A stretch of DNA of 64,000 nucleotides from Halopolyspora algeriensis (GTDB lineage: Bacteria; Actinomycetota; Actinomycetes; Mycobacteriales; Pseudonocardiaceae). This document shows, piece by piece, positions 45,443-54,582 of the stretch; the first letter of the stretch is position 1, and each line of letters starts with the position of its first letter. The position numbers and the translations under genes were made by a program. Under the pieces are notes generated by a model. It made no database searches. It was not told the origin of the DNA and was given only the letters and a program-made list of their open reading frames with translations. The stretch lies in the NCBI RefSeq assembly GCF_003337235.1, contig NZ_QPJC01000003.1:161724-225723 (forward strand), given 5' to 3'.

Positions 45443-46591
45443 TCATCTGGCCCGCATCCTGGGAACAAGGGAAATGATACCGGCCACGAGCGCCACGGAG
45501 CCCATCACCCAGGCCACCGCGAGCACGTTGAACAGCGTGAGCGAGACCGCGCCGAACGCGAGCACACCCGCCCACAGGTAGATGAGCAGCACCGCACGCC
45601 GCTGCGAGTGCCCGATCTCGAGCAGCCGGTGGTGCAGGTGCATCTTGTCCGCGTGGAAGGGACTCTTTCCCGCGCGGGTACGGCGTACCACCGCCAGGAC
45701 CAGGTCCAGCAGCGGCACGAACAGCACCGCCACCACGACGATCAGCGGCGCGAACAGCCCGAGCGCGTCCTCGGCGGTGAAGCTGGTCGGGTCCATCTTC
45801 CCGGCAGCGGTGGTACTGGCCGCCGCGAGCATGAGACCGATCAGCATCGACCCCGAATCGCCCATGAAGATCTGCGCGGGCTGGAAGTTGTACGGAAGGA
45901 ACCCCAGGCAGGCCCCGGCGATGGTGGCGGCGATCAGGGCGGGCGGGTAGGCGGTGACATCACCGTTCTGGTTCTGCAACAACCCGAGGCAGAACGCGCA
46001 GGTGGCGCTCGCGGCGATCAGCCCGATGCCGGAGGCCAGGCCGTCGAGCCCGTCGACGAAGTTCATCGCGTTGATCATCGCGACGGTGAGCAGGACGGTC
46101 AGCAGTTGCCCCTGGTTGGGGCTGAGCACCAGTACCGAGCCGACCTCGCTGGCATGGCCGCTCGAGGGCAGCATGAACCAGCGCACGCCCATCAGCACCA
46201 GGATTCCGGCAGCGGTGACCTGACCGGCGAGTTTCGTCAACGAGTCCAGTTCGAAGCGGTCGTCGAGCGCACCGACCACCGTGATCAGGCCGCCGGCGAG
46301 GATCACGGCGAGAGCGTCGTTGGAGTAGTCGAAACTCCGCGAGAGGGCGGGCAGGTTGTTGGCCACGAACATGCCACCGAGCACGCCCAGGTACATCGCC
46401 ACGCCGCCCATCCGGGGAATCGGCGCGAGATGGACGTCCCGGCGCCGCGGATGAGCAACCGCGCCGCTCCGGAGAGCCAGCATCCGGACGAGTCCGGTGA
46501 ACAGGAACGTGACCGCCGCCGACGTCAGACAGATGAGCAGGTACTCCCGCGCCGGGAGACCGGCGGGTGCCCACGCTGGTGTGTTGCCCAC
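45443..46591 (-). CDS. wecA: Polyprenyl-phosphate GlcNAc-1-phosphate transferase (WecA/Rfe/TagO family)
   Basis: 382-residue membrane enzyme that puts GlcNAc-1-P on decaprenyl or undecaprenyl phosphate, starting linkage-unit or polymer synthesis on the envelope (arabinogalactan in mycolate-type walls). Eleven helices; catalytic Asp motifs NAMNFVDGLDGLASG and IFMGDSGSMLIG, plus GALDDRFELD and the His motif HLHHRLLEIG. Directly upstream of atpI, as Rv1302 is in M. tuberculosis. Confidence 0.94.
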   Translation of the reverse strand: MGNTPAWAPAGLPAREYLLICLTSAAVTFLFTGLVRMLALRSGAVAHPRRRDVHLAPIPRMGGVAMYLGVLGGMFVANNLPALSRSFDYSNDALAVILAGGLITVVGALDDRFELDSLTKLAGQVTAAGILVLMGVRWFMLPSSGHASEVGSVLVLSPNQGQLLTVLLTVAMINAMNFVDGLDGLASGIGLIAASATCAFCLGLLQNQNGDVTAYPPALIAATIAGACLGFLPYNFQPAQIFMGDSGSMLIGLMLAAASTTAAGKMDPTSFTAEDALGLFAPLIVVVAVLFVPLLDLVLAVVRRTRAGKSPFHADKMHLHHRLLEIGHSQRRAVLLIYLWAGVLAFGAVSLTLFNVLAVAWVMGSVALVAGIISLVPRMRAR

Positions 46592-46799
46592 GGCGGCGGC
46601 TCAGCAGCGGACGGCCACGGGCCGCACGAGCTCGGCGTCCACACCCCACAACGGCATCGTCACAGTTCGGTGTTCCTCCTCACAGTCCACGTTGCGCATC
46701 CGCACGTTCACGCTATCGGGCCACGCTCCGGGAGTTCGTCACCGGTCCGGCGCAGTGAAGGGTCGGCCCACGGCACCCGCACCACTCGGATCGCCGCCG

Positions 46800-47447
46800 C
46801 TACTCGGCGGTGACCTCCATGCCGAGGACCTCCGACAGCGCGGCCGAGTCCACCGCACCCTCGCGCAGCACGCGCGGCCGGGCCTGGGTCAGATCCACGA
46901 TGGTCGAAGCGACCTGATGCTCGCTGGGCCCGGATTCCAGGTAGACCGAAACCGCGTCACCGAGCTGCTCCCGCGCCTGCTCGGCCGTGAGCGCCGGGGG
47001 GTTGCCGGTGCTGTTGGCACTCGACACCGCCATCGGCCCCACTTCCCGCAGCAGGTCCAGCGCCACGGGATGCAGCGGCATCCGCAGGTTCACGGTTCCC
47101 CGCGTGTCACCGAGGTCCCAGGCCAGCGACGGTGCCTGCGGCAGGATCAGGGACAACCCCCCGGGCCAGAAGGCCTCGATCAGAGCGCGGGCCTGCTGCG
47201 GCACCGACAGCACCAGGCCGTCCACCGTGGACCAGGAGCCGACCAGTACCGGAACGGGCATGTCTCGCCCCCGTCCCTTCGCCGCCAGCAGCGATCCCAC
47301 CGCGCTGGGATCGAAGGCATCGGCGCCGATGCCGTAGACCGTGTCGGTGGGCAACACGACGAGCCCACCGGACCGCACCGTGTTGGCGGCCGCGGTCAGC
47401 CCCGCCTGCCGAGTGTCCGGACGCTTGCAGTCGTAGACCGTGCTCAC
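46800..47447 (-). CDS. L-threonylcarbamoyladenylate synthase (Sua5/TsaC)
   Basis: 215 residues from GTG 47447. Makes threonylcarbamoyl-AMP for the t6A37 modification of ANN-reading tRNAs. Family motifs: VVLPTDTVYGIGADAF, KGRGRDMPVPVLV (K-R-x-R type substrate loop), FWPGGLSLIL, VNLRMPLHP and VSSANSTGNPPALT. It is the YrdC domain without the extra C-terminal Sua5 domain. Usually prmC precedes it directly; here two plus-strand genes lie between. Confidence 0.93.
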   Translation of the reverse strand: MSTVYDCKRPDTRQAGLTAAANTVRSGGLVVLPTDTVYGIGADAFDPSAVGSLLAAKGRGRDMPVPVLVGSWSTVDGLVLSVPQQARALIEAFWPGGLSLILPQAPSLAWDLGDTRGTVNLRMPLHPVALDLLREVGPMAVSSANSTGNPPALTAEQAREQLGDAVSVYLESGPSEHQVASTIVDLTQARPRVLREGAVDSAALSEVLGMEVTAE

Positions 47448-47641
47448 GGGTGTGATCCTGGCACGCCCGCGATGGCGGCGTGCGCGCGGTGCGACCTTGC
47501 GCCTGCCGGAATATCCTGACGAATCGTCCGGCACGCCCACGTGCGTGCAGGCGGATGTAGCAACCCGGTCACCGATATCGATGTCGATCAGGGACCTGAT
47601 CACGAACCGGCCGGGCCGGTAGAAGGAGAGTTGGAGTTCAG

Positions 47642-48511
47642 ATGACCGCCCCACCGCAGGGTGTCGAGATCGAGCACGTCGAGTATCCGGCCGGGAGGAT
47701 CCGCTACTACCGCGCCGGATCCAGCGGCCCGCCGGTCGTCCTCCTGCACGGGGGTGGGATCGACAACGGGTTGCTGGCCTGGCGGCACACGATCCCGGCG
47801 CTCGCGGTGGATCACCGCGTGCACGTGCCCGATCTCCCCGGCCGGGGCGGCAGCGTCGAGTGGACCGGCCGGGCGGACCAGCGCAATCTGGAGGAAGTGC
47901 TGCGCTGGCTGCTCGACTCGTGGGGGCTCGAGGAGGCGACCCTGGTCGGCCTGTCCATGGGCGGCAGCATCGCCACCGGATTCGCGTTGCGGCACCCACA
48001 GCGCGTGGGTGGGCTGGTTCTGGCCGGCTCCGGCGGGCTGCAGCCCCGGGTCGACAAGCAGGTGCTGCTTCACCTGCTGTTGCGGACGCGCTTCGCCGGG
48101 CCCCTCATCGCCCGACTGCTGCCCCTGCACCGGGGGCTCAGCCGCCGGTACCTGGCACGCGGCGCCTTCGGCGATCCGCACTCGGTCCCCGACCTGGAAC
48201 ACATCCTCGACGAGGTGCGCGCCGAGCTGCGTACCTGCGGGTCGGTGTTCACCGACTGGATGACCGACGCGGTGGGGCGGCGCTCGATGCGGGTCAATCA
48301 CCTTCCCCACCTCGGCCGGATCCACTGCCCCACGATGCTCATCCACGGTGAGCGGGATGCGATGGTGCCCGTGTCCGCCGCGCGCGAAGCGGCCGGGGCC
48401 ATCCCGGGATCGAAACTGCGGATCGTGCCCGGTGCCGGGCACTGGGTGAACCGGGAACGGCCCAACGAGTTCAACGCCTTCCTGCGGGAGTTCGTCAACG
48501 GCGGGCATTGA
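47642..48511 (+). CDS. Alpha/beta-fold hydrolase
   Basis: 289-residue hydrolase. VVLLHGGGIDNG forms the oxyanion hole, Ser in VGLSMGGSIATG is the nucleophile, the acid is in LIHGERDAMVP, and His in GAGHWVN. It resembles C-C bond hydrolases and lactonases of aromatic pathways, but substrate is unknown. ATG 47642 follows GAAGGAGA. Divergent to sua5 and followed on the same strand by DUF2332. Confidence 0.87.
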   Translation: MTAPPQGVEIEHVEYPAGRIRYYRAGSSGPPVVLLHGGGIDNGLLAWRHTIPALAVDHRVHVPDLPGRGGSVEWTGRADQRNLEEVLRWLLDSWGLEEATLVGLSMGGSIATGFALRHPQRVGGLVLAGSGGLQPRVDKQVLLHLLLRTRFAGPLIARLLPLHRGLSRRYLARGAFGDPHSVPDLEHILDEVRAELRTCGSVFTDWMTDAVGRRSMRVNHLPHLGRIHCPTMLIHGERDAMVPVSAAREAAGAIPGSKLRIVPGAGHWVNRERPNEFNAFLREFVNGGH

Positions 48512-48542
48512 GCGCGCGGCGAGACCGGACGAGGATGCCGTC

Positions 48543-49523
48543 ATGACCACCGCGAACGAGATCGCCGAGCGCTACCGGGCCTTCGCCGGGCAGGAGGCGT
48601 CGCCCTCCTCCCCGCACTACGCGGCCCTGGCGAACGCGGTGGCCGACGATCCCGAGCTCTGCGGGCGCATCGCCGCGTTGCCCGCGCGGTGTCACCAGCC
48701 GGCACTGTTCCTCGCCGCGGTGCGTTTCGCCACCGGCTCGATCCCGGTGGACGGCCCGGACCTGCTCGGCCGCGCCTCGACGGCCTGGGAGGCCGTCAGC
48801 GGCACCATGCGAGCGCGCTCCACTCAGACCAACGAGCCCGGCCGGTGCGCCGCGCTGCTGCCCGCGTTGCAGGATCTTCCGCAGCCGCTCGCCCTGATCG
48901 AGGTCGGAGCCAGTGCGGGACTGTGCCTGCTGCTGGACCGCTACCGCTACGAGTACCGCGGCGTGCGCACCGCCTCGCTCGGTGCCGGGGACTGCAGGCT
49001 GGACTGTGAACTTCGCCCGGGGGCGCCGATTCCGCGGTGGATCCCGGACATCGCCTGGCGCGCGGGACTCGATCGCAATCCGCTGGACGTCACCGACGAG
49101 CGGGACATGCGCTGGTTGCGGTGTCTCGTGTGGCCGGACATGCCCGCCCGGGCCGAGCGGCTGGAACGGGCCCGCTCCCTCGCGGAAGCCGACCCGCCGC
49201 ACGTGCGCAGCGGCGACCTCGTCGGCGACCTTCCGGCTCTGCTCGCCGAGGCACCTGCGGCAGCCACACCGGTCGTGGTGCACTCGGCGGTGCTGGCCTA
49301 CGTCGACGCGGAGCGGGCACGGGCATTCGTGGCGACCGTCCGCGATGCGGGAGCGGTGCGGATCGGGCTGGAGGCACCCATGGCCAGTCCCGCCTCGGAC
49401 GGTCCCGGCGGGACCGCATCCGCGGGGTTTCGATGGGGCTCGGCGCTCGTGCTCGATCGGGATGGCGAGAGGCTGGCTTCCTGCGCCCATCACGGCGGTT
49501 GGCTCGGCCCTCCGCACGAGTGA
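48543..49523 (+). CDS. DUF2332-family protein
   Basis: 326 residues, actinobacterial and proteobacterial family of unknown function with a methyltransferase-like core (inference). Typical pieces are IAERYRAFAGQEASPSSPHY at the start, FLAAVRFATG, PLALIEVGASAGLCLLLDRY (a glycine-rich SAM-like turn), RAGLDRNPLDVTDERDMRWL and VVVHSAVLAYVDAE. It begins 31 bp after the hydrolase gene, the two probably forming an operon inserted between prmC and sua5. Confidence 0.86.
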   Translation: MTTANEIAERYRAFAGQEASPSSPHYAALANAVADDPELCGRIAALPARCHQPALFLAAVRFATGSIPVDGPDLLGRASTAWEAVSGTMRARSTQTNEPGRCAALLPALQDLPQPLALIEVGASAGLCLLLDRYRYEYRGVRTASLGAGDCRLDCELRPGAPIPRWIPDIAWRAGLDRNPLDVTDERDMRWLRCLVWPDMPARAERLERARSLAEADPPHVRSGDLVGDLPALLAEAPAAATPVVVHSAVLAYVDAERARAFVATVRDAGAVRIGLEAPMASPASDGPGGTASAGFRWGSALVLDRDGERLASCAHHGGWLGPPHE

Positions 49524-49582
49524 ACTGCCCACGGCACCCGCCCGGCGGCCGCGCATGCCCGTACCGCGCCCGCCCGTGCCGG

Positions 49583-50488
49583 TCACCTCTCCGGCGCGTG
49601 CATCACCATGCGGGGCCGGGGCGGGGCGGTCCGGCGGGCAGTGGCGAAACGAGGCCGGCCCGCGAGGTCGGTGTGCTCCTCGACAGCGGTCAGCACCCGT
49701 CGCGCCGACAGCAGGGCGGGCACCGACCCTCCGTGGGTGTCGTCGTGCTCGACGGCCACGTACCCGTCCGGCCGCAGCAGCCGCGCCGCGCAGCCGACCA
49801 CGTGCCGCACCACGTCGAGACCGTCCCGGCCGCCGAAGACCGCCTCGCCCGGGTCGTGCTCGCCGACCTCGGGAGGGACCGGTGTCCCGTCCGGAACGTA
49901 GGGCGGGTTGCACACCACCAGGTCCACCAGCCCCTCGAGCTCCAGCAGCAGCGTCGGTTCGGCCACATCCCCGGCATACAGCCGGACGGGGGTGTCACCG
50001 GAGCGCACCCGCTCCTCGGCATTGCGGCGCGCCCAGGACAGCGCCGTGGCATCCTTCTCGACGGCGTGCACCGCGGCATCGGGGCGCGCGTTGGCCAGGG
50101 CCAGCGCCAGTGCCCCCGAGCCGGTGCACAGGTCCACGACCACGGGGTTGTCCACCCCCTCCAGGCTCGCCAGCCCCCATTCGAACAGCAGCTCGGTCTC
50201 CAGGCGCGGCACGAACACACCCGGGCCGACGGCGAGCGTGACGTTGCCCAGCGTGGCGGTTCCGGTCAGGTGCTGCAGCGGCACTCGCGCGGCACGCCGA
50301 CGTACCAGCTCCTGCAGCGCCTCGACCACTGCGGGATCCACCAGCGGGACCATCATCAGTTTGGTGCGTTCCACCCCGAGCAGGTGGGCGGCCAGCAACT
50401 CCACGTCGGTACGCGGGCTCGCCACGCCTGCCGAGGACAGGACGCGTTCGGCTTCCAGAATGGCCAGGCGCAGCGGTTGTCGACTCAC
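49583..50488 (-). CDS. prmC: Peptide chain release factor N5-glutamine methyltransferase
   Basis: 301-residue enzyme that methylates the GGQ glutamine of release factors. N-terminal five-helix domain (LAILEAERVLSSAG onwards), SAM-binding VVDLCTGSGALALALA, and the NPPY catalytic motif in VVCNPPYVPDGT. Starts GTG 50488. Downstream of its own substrate gene prfA, on the same strand with 131 bp between. Confidence 0.94.
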   Translation of the reverse strand: MSRQPLRLAILEAERVLSSAGVASPRTDVELLAAHLLGVERTKLMMVPLVDPAVVEALQELVRRRAARVPLQHLTGTATLGNVTLAVGPGVFVPRLETELLFEWGLASLEGVDNPVVVDLCTGSGALALALANARPDAAVHAVEKDATALSWARRNAEERVRSGDTPVRLYAGDVAEPTLLLELEGLVDLVVCNPPYVPDGTPVPPEVGEHDPGEAVFGGRDGLDVVRHVVGCAARLLRPDGYVAVEHDDTHGGSVPALLSARRVLTAVEEHTDLAGRPRFATARRTAPPRPRMVMHAPER

Positions 50489-50569
50489 GGGGCAAGCTTA
50501 GAGAGTGCGCGGATCGGCTTGCGCAGTGGTGCGGCAGGCGGAACCCCGGTACCTGTCTTCGGGCCGATT

Positions 50570-50614
50570 TTTTCGCTCGAGGGACCAGCCCGGGCACGAG
50601 GACCCGTTCCGGCG
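50570..50614 (-). repeat. 45-bp dispersed repeat, copy B
   Basis: Counterpart of 13229-13273 (about 37 of 45 bases alike). On the minus strand it starts just after the prfA stop and ends in AGCGAAAA. Confidence 0.5.
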
Positions 50615-50619
50615 GATCC

Positions 50620-51693
50620 TCACGTGTCGGAGTCCAGCCGCTCCTGCCGGTCGGCCGTGACCAGTGCCGTGATGACGGCATCGAGGTCGCCGTCGAGGAC
50701 GTGGTCGAGGTTGTAGGCCTTGAAGTTGATCCGGTGGTCGGAGATGCGGTTCTCCGGGAAGTTGTAGGTGCGCACCCGTTCCGAACGGTCCACGGTGCGA
50801 ACCTGGCTGCGACGGGTTTCGGCGACCTCGCGGTCGGCCTCTTCCTCGGCGATCGCCTGCAGGCGTGCCCGCAGCACCTGGATGGCCCGGAGCTTGTTCT
50901 GCAGCTGGGACTTCTCGTTCTGGCAGGACACCACGATGCCGGTCGGCAGATGGGTGAGCCGTACCGCCGAATCGGTGGTGTTCACGCTCTGACCACCCGG
51001 CCCGGAGGAACGGTGAACGTCGATGCGCAGGTCTTTCTCGTCGACCTCGACCTCGACCTCCTCGGGCTCGGGATACACCAGCACCCCGGCGGCCGAGGTG
51101 TGGACCCGGCCCTGGGACTCGGTGACCGGCACGCGCTGCACCCGGTGGACTCCGCCCTCGAACTTCAGTTGCGACCAGACACCGTCCGGTTCCGTGCCCG
51201 CGGCCTTGTTCTTCACCGCCACGGTGACGTCCTTGTAACCGCCCAGGTCGGATTCGGTGGCACCGAGCACCTCGGCACGCCAGCCCTGACGCTCGGCGAA
51301 ACGCAGGTACATACGCAGCAGGTCGCCCGCGAACAGCGCGGACTCCTCACCGCCCTCACCGGACTTGATCTCCAGGAGGATGTCGGAGGAGTCCCGCGAG
51401 TCGCGGGGGATCAGCAGCTCGGTGAGCTTGGTTTCCAGCTCCGGAACCGTCTCCGCCAGCTCGTCCGCCTCCTCGGCGAAGCCGGCGTCCTCGCCCGCCA
51501 GTTCCCGCGCGGTGGCCAGGTCGGAACGGGCCTGCTCCAACCGGCGCACGGTCTGCACGATGGGCGTCAGTTCGGCGTGGCGCTTGCCCAGCTTGCGCGC
51601 GTGGGCCTGGTCGGCATGGACCTCCGGGTCGGCCAGCCGCTGCTCCAGCTCGGCATGCTCGGCGACCAAGTCCTCGAGCTTCGACGTATCCAC
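50620..51693 (-). CDS. prfA: Peptide chain release factor 1
   Basis: 357 residues from GTG 51693, terminating translation at UAA and UAG. The GGQ loop is [18 protein letters not shown]; the stop-codon tripeptide region lies in [13 protein letters not shown], and the N-terminal helical arm is Glu/Ala-rich. An upstream frame to 51735 has no similarity. It follows rpmE by 90 bp. Confidence 0.97.
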   Translation of the reverse strand: MDTSKLEDLVAEHAELEQRLADPEVHADQAHARKLGKRHAELTPIVQTVRRLEQARSDLATARELAGEDAGFAEEADELAETVPELETKLTELLIPRDSRDSSDILLEIKSGEGGEESALFAGDLLRMYLRFAERQGWRAEVLGATESDLGGYKDVTVAVKNKAAGTEPDGVWSQLKFEGGVHRVQRVPVTESQGRVHTSAAGVLVYPEPEEVEVEVDEKDLRIDVHRSSGPGGQSVNTTDSAVRLTHLPTGIVVSCQNEKSQLQNKLRAIQVLRARLQAIAEEEADREVAETRRSQVRTVDRSERVRTYNFPENRISDHRINFKAYNLDHVLDGDLDAVITALVTADRQERLDSDT

Positions 51694-51783
51694 GGATGAC
51701 CCACCTTCACTACGAGCCGACTGCACGAGCAGCAAAACGGCGCCCGCCTCCGCGCGTCGCGGTGGCAGGCGCCGCCGGCTCGG

Positions 51784-52017
51784 CTATTTCTTGGTGCGAG
51801 CGCCCTGCGGGCGACGGCCGTAGCGGGCCTCGAAGCGGGCGACGCGACCGCCGGTGTCCAGGATCTTCTGCTTGCCCGTGTAGAACGGGTGGCAGTTCGA
51901 GCACACCTCGACGGCGAGGTTGCCGCTGGTGCGGGTGCTGCGCGTGGTGAAGGTGTTCCCGCAGCTGCCGCAGGTCACCTGGGTTTCCACGTACTCGGGG
52001 TGAATGTCGGTTTTCAT
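51784..52017 (-). CDS. rpmE: 50S ribosomal protein L31, zinc-binding form
   Basis: 77 residues from ATG 52017. The four zinc cysteines are present (Cys16, Cys19, Cys39, Cys42 in VTCGSCGN and [10 protein letters not shown]), so it is the Zn-type (C+) L31 that is replaced by a Zn-free paralogue under zinc starvation. [18 protein letters not shown] is the family C-terminal block. AGGAC ribosome site upstream. Confidence 0.96.
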   Translation of the reverse strand: MKTDIHPEYVETQVTCGSCGNTFTTRSTRTSGNLAVEVCSNCHPFYTGKQKILDTGGRVARFEARYGRRPQGARTKK

Positions 52018-52158
52018 GCTTTGTCCTCTCCTCGTGGCCGCCGGGTCCACACGACTGGTGCCGTGCGGTGAACCGGTGCCGGAACCAAGCGGACAGTGTG
52101 CCAGAAGCACATGCCTGACCTGCAACGCAGGGGGACTCGACGGTATTCCACCCGCCGG

Positions 52159-52809
52159 TCACCGCCGGGCGTCCTGGTGCAGCGCCACCGCTTCCAGCTG
52201 CGAACCGACATCGAGCTTGGTCAGGATGGAGCGGATCTGGGTACGCACGGTGGCCAGCGAGATGTAGAACTCCTGCGCGATGGTCGCTGCCCGCTGCCCC
52301 TGCGCCAACCGCTCCAGAACTTCGCGTTCCCGGGTGCTCAGGCGGTCCAGCCGCCCGTGGACGTCCGCGGCCCGGCGGCTCGACTCCCGGTGCAGCGCGA
52401 GCCACTGCTTGCGTTGCTCCGGGGTGAGCAGCGCTTTTCCGTTCGCGGCCGCGAGTGCCGCGTTCAGCAGGTCGTCGAAGGACTCCGACTTCGGTACCCA
52501 GCCGTTCGCGCCGGCGGCGATCGCCGCGGCCACCCGCTCCTGCTGGGTGCTGCCGGAGACCACGACCACCGACCAGCCCGCCTGGCACAGCGGCCCCACC
52601 AGGTCCGCCCCGTCCCTCGGCCTGCCGTCGTCGCCGTTGCCCAGTTCGAGATCGACCAGGGCGAGCCCCGGCGTGTGCTTGTCGGCCTCGTCCAGCACTC
52701 CCTCGACGTCGAAGACCGGGCAACGGTGCGCATCGAGGGAATGCGCACGCAGGGCCATGACGAGCGAGGCGGTGACCAGCTGGTGGTCGTCGATCACCAG
52801 CACGCTCAT
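52159..52809 (-). CDS. NarL/LuxR-type response regulator
   Basis: 216 residues from ATG 52809. Receiver domain: acidic pair Asp7-Asp8 (VLVIDDHQL), phosphoacceptor Asp53 (LALVDLELG), and Lys in WVPKSES. C-terminal LuxR helix-turn-helix: LSTREREVLERLAQGQ and AATIAQEFYISLATVRTQI. The ATG overlaps the kinase stop (ATGA), so it is the cognate regulator. Its likely regulon is the adjoining surface-protein island (inference by proximity). Confidence 0.92.
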   Translation of the reverse strand: MSVLVIDDHQLVTASLVMALRAHSLDAHRCPVFDVEGVLDEADKHTPGLALVDLELGNGDDGRPRDGADLVGPLCQAGWSVVVVSGSTQQERVAAAIAAGANGWVPKSESFDDLLNAALAAANGKALLTPEQRKQWLALHRESSRRAADVHGRLDRLSTREREVLERLAQGQRAATIAQEFYISLATVRTQIRSILTKLDVGSQLEAVALHQDARR

Positions 52810-54464
52810 GAGCTCTCCGTCCCGATGCAGGCGCGATCCTGCGATGCCGCGGCCGAAGCCGCACTGTTCGCCCGGTGCGGGAGCATCAGCCTCACCCTGT
52901 TGATCGGCTGGGTCTTCTCCGCGTGCGCCGTCGTCGCTTCCTCCGCGTGCGCCGCCGGAGCCTCGTCCTCGTGCGCCGCCTCCCCGGTGTCGGAGCCCGC
53001 GGCCGATGCGGGCACCTCGACCACCGCGGTGCAACCGGGGTTGTTTCGCGTGGAGGGCAGCATGGTCAGACGGCCGCCCTCCACGTCGAGCAGCTCGGCA
53101 CTCACGTGCAGCCCCAGCCCGCTGCCGCCCTTGCGCCGGTCGCCGAACTGCCGCTGCACGACGAGCTCCTCGGTTCCCGGGGCCAGCCCGGGGCCGTCGT
53201 CGCTCACCTCGATGCGGATCGTCCCGCCGGTCTCGGCCGCGCGGATACGCACCCGTGCACCCGGCGCGTGGCGCTCACAGTTGGCCAGCAGGTTCGTCAG
53301 GACCTGCGCGACCGTCGCCGACGAGGCCGTGGTCCGCAGCTCGGCAGGGGCCTGCAGCTCGATGTCCGTGCCCGCGGTGCGGCGGAGCGTGACGAGTTGC
53401 TGCAGCAGCGGAGCCAGTTCCGCCTCCTCCCCGGCAGGCCGGGCGGCCGAGCGTTCGAGCAGGTCACGCAACCGCGCCAGCTCGGCCTCCACCGCCGTGC
53501 GCAGTTCGCCCTGGTCACCCTCGGGCAGGGCGGCTCCTCCCTGCCCGAGGAGACGGGCCGCGCCGGACAGTCCGACGAGGGCGTTGCGCATCTCGTGGTC
53601 ACGCTCGTCGTTGCGCTCCCGGCGGCGTTGCTCCTCTTCCCGCATCGCCTGCAGCTGGGCACGTTCGGCCTCCTGCCGCGCCCGCTCCGCTCGGCTCAAC
53701 GCCCCCGCGTGCACGGCCACGGCGGCCAGCACCGCACCGACCCCGGCGAGACGCAGGACCGCGAAGGGCAGGTACGGGTCGGAAACGCTCGCCGAGCCCG
53801 CCTGCAGGACTCCCTGGGCGATGGCGAGCACCAGCACCCCCAGGCCGATCCGCCAGAAGGTCCGCTGCCTGCGGGCGAGACCGAAGCCGGTCATCATCAC
53901 GCCGACCAGGGCGTAGCCCTCGAAGGCGCCGTGCCCGGCCACGGCGGTCAGCAGGTCGATCGCCTCGACGGGGAACCTCGCGGCCGAGATGCCGACGACG
54001 AGCACGATCGCGCTGATCACGAGAACGGACGGCCAGGCGGTGGCCCTCGTCCTCGGTCCACCCGACCACAGCGACAGCGCCAGCAGCGCGACCACGCCGA
54101 CACTGGCCACGAACCGCGCCGTCTGCAGCGCGACCACGTCGGCATCGGGCCCCGGATCGACGGTCGTGGTGGGCACGACGACGAGCCCGTAGACGAACAG
54201 CGCCGCGGCGATGCGGGCGTCCTGCCACTGCCCGCCCATCCGGGTGACGAGCTCGGCCAGGACACCCGCTCCGGCCGCCACCGCAGCCGAGAGCATGGTG
54301 ATCACGAGGTAGCTGTGCTCGGCGGGCCAGAGCGTCCGGACGGGCCCCAGCGCCACCCCGAGGGCTCCGGCCGCCAGGGCGACGACCACGAGCAGATCGA
54401 CGAACAGCGCGCCACCACGCGAGCCGAGCACTCGACGAACCCGGCCAACGCTCAACGCATCCAT
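52806..54464 (-). CDS. Sensor histidine kinase, membrane-bound
   Basis: 552 residues. About eight hydrophobic helices fill residues 20-255 with short extracellular loops, so it probably senses a membrane or envelope signal. A coiled linker (260-285) leads to the H-box with His290 (DHEMRNALVGLSG). The ATPase domain has LTNLLANCERHAPG (N-box) and VSDDGPGLAPG, with GGSGLGLHVS. After the ATPase core a tail of about 65 residues carries repeated Ala/His/Glu stretches (AHEDEAPAAHAEEATTAHAE) and a basic end, unusual in this family. The kinase and regulator genes overlap by four bases. Confidence 0.88.
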   Translation of the reverse strand: MDALSVGRVRRVLGSRGGALFVDLLVVVALAAGALGVALGPVRTLWPAEHSYLVITMLSAAVAAGAGVLAELVTRMGGQWQDARIAAALFVYGLVVVPTTTVDPGPDADVVALQTARFVASVGVVALLALSLWSGGPRTRATAWPSVLVISAIVLVVGISAARFPVEAIDLLTAVAGHGAFEGYALVGVMMTGFGLARRQRTFWRIGLGVLVLAIAQGVLQAGSASVSDPYLPFAVLRLAGVGAVLAAVAVHAGALSRAERARQEAERAQLQAMREEEQRRRERNDERDHEMRNALVGLSGAARLLGQGGAALPEGDQGELRTAVEAELARLRDLLERSAARPAGEEAELAPLLQQLVTLRRTAGTDIELQAPAELRTTASSATVAQVLTNLLANCERHAPGARVRIRAAETGGTIRIEVSDDGPGLAPGTEELVVQRQFGDRRKGGSGLGLHVSAELLDVEGGRLTMLPSTRNNPGCTAVVEVPASAAGSDTGEAAHEDEAPAAHAEEATTAHAEKTQPINRVRLMLPHRANSAASAAASQDRACIGTESS

Positions 54465-54582
54465 TCACTCGCCTCATTTCCCAGCCCGGGAGGACACCCC
54501 GGTTCGGCGACCCCCTGGGGTGGTATCGATCCGACCGGGGCGGATATTACCGGTGAATCGGATTTACTTCTCCGGTCGGACA

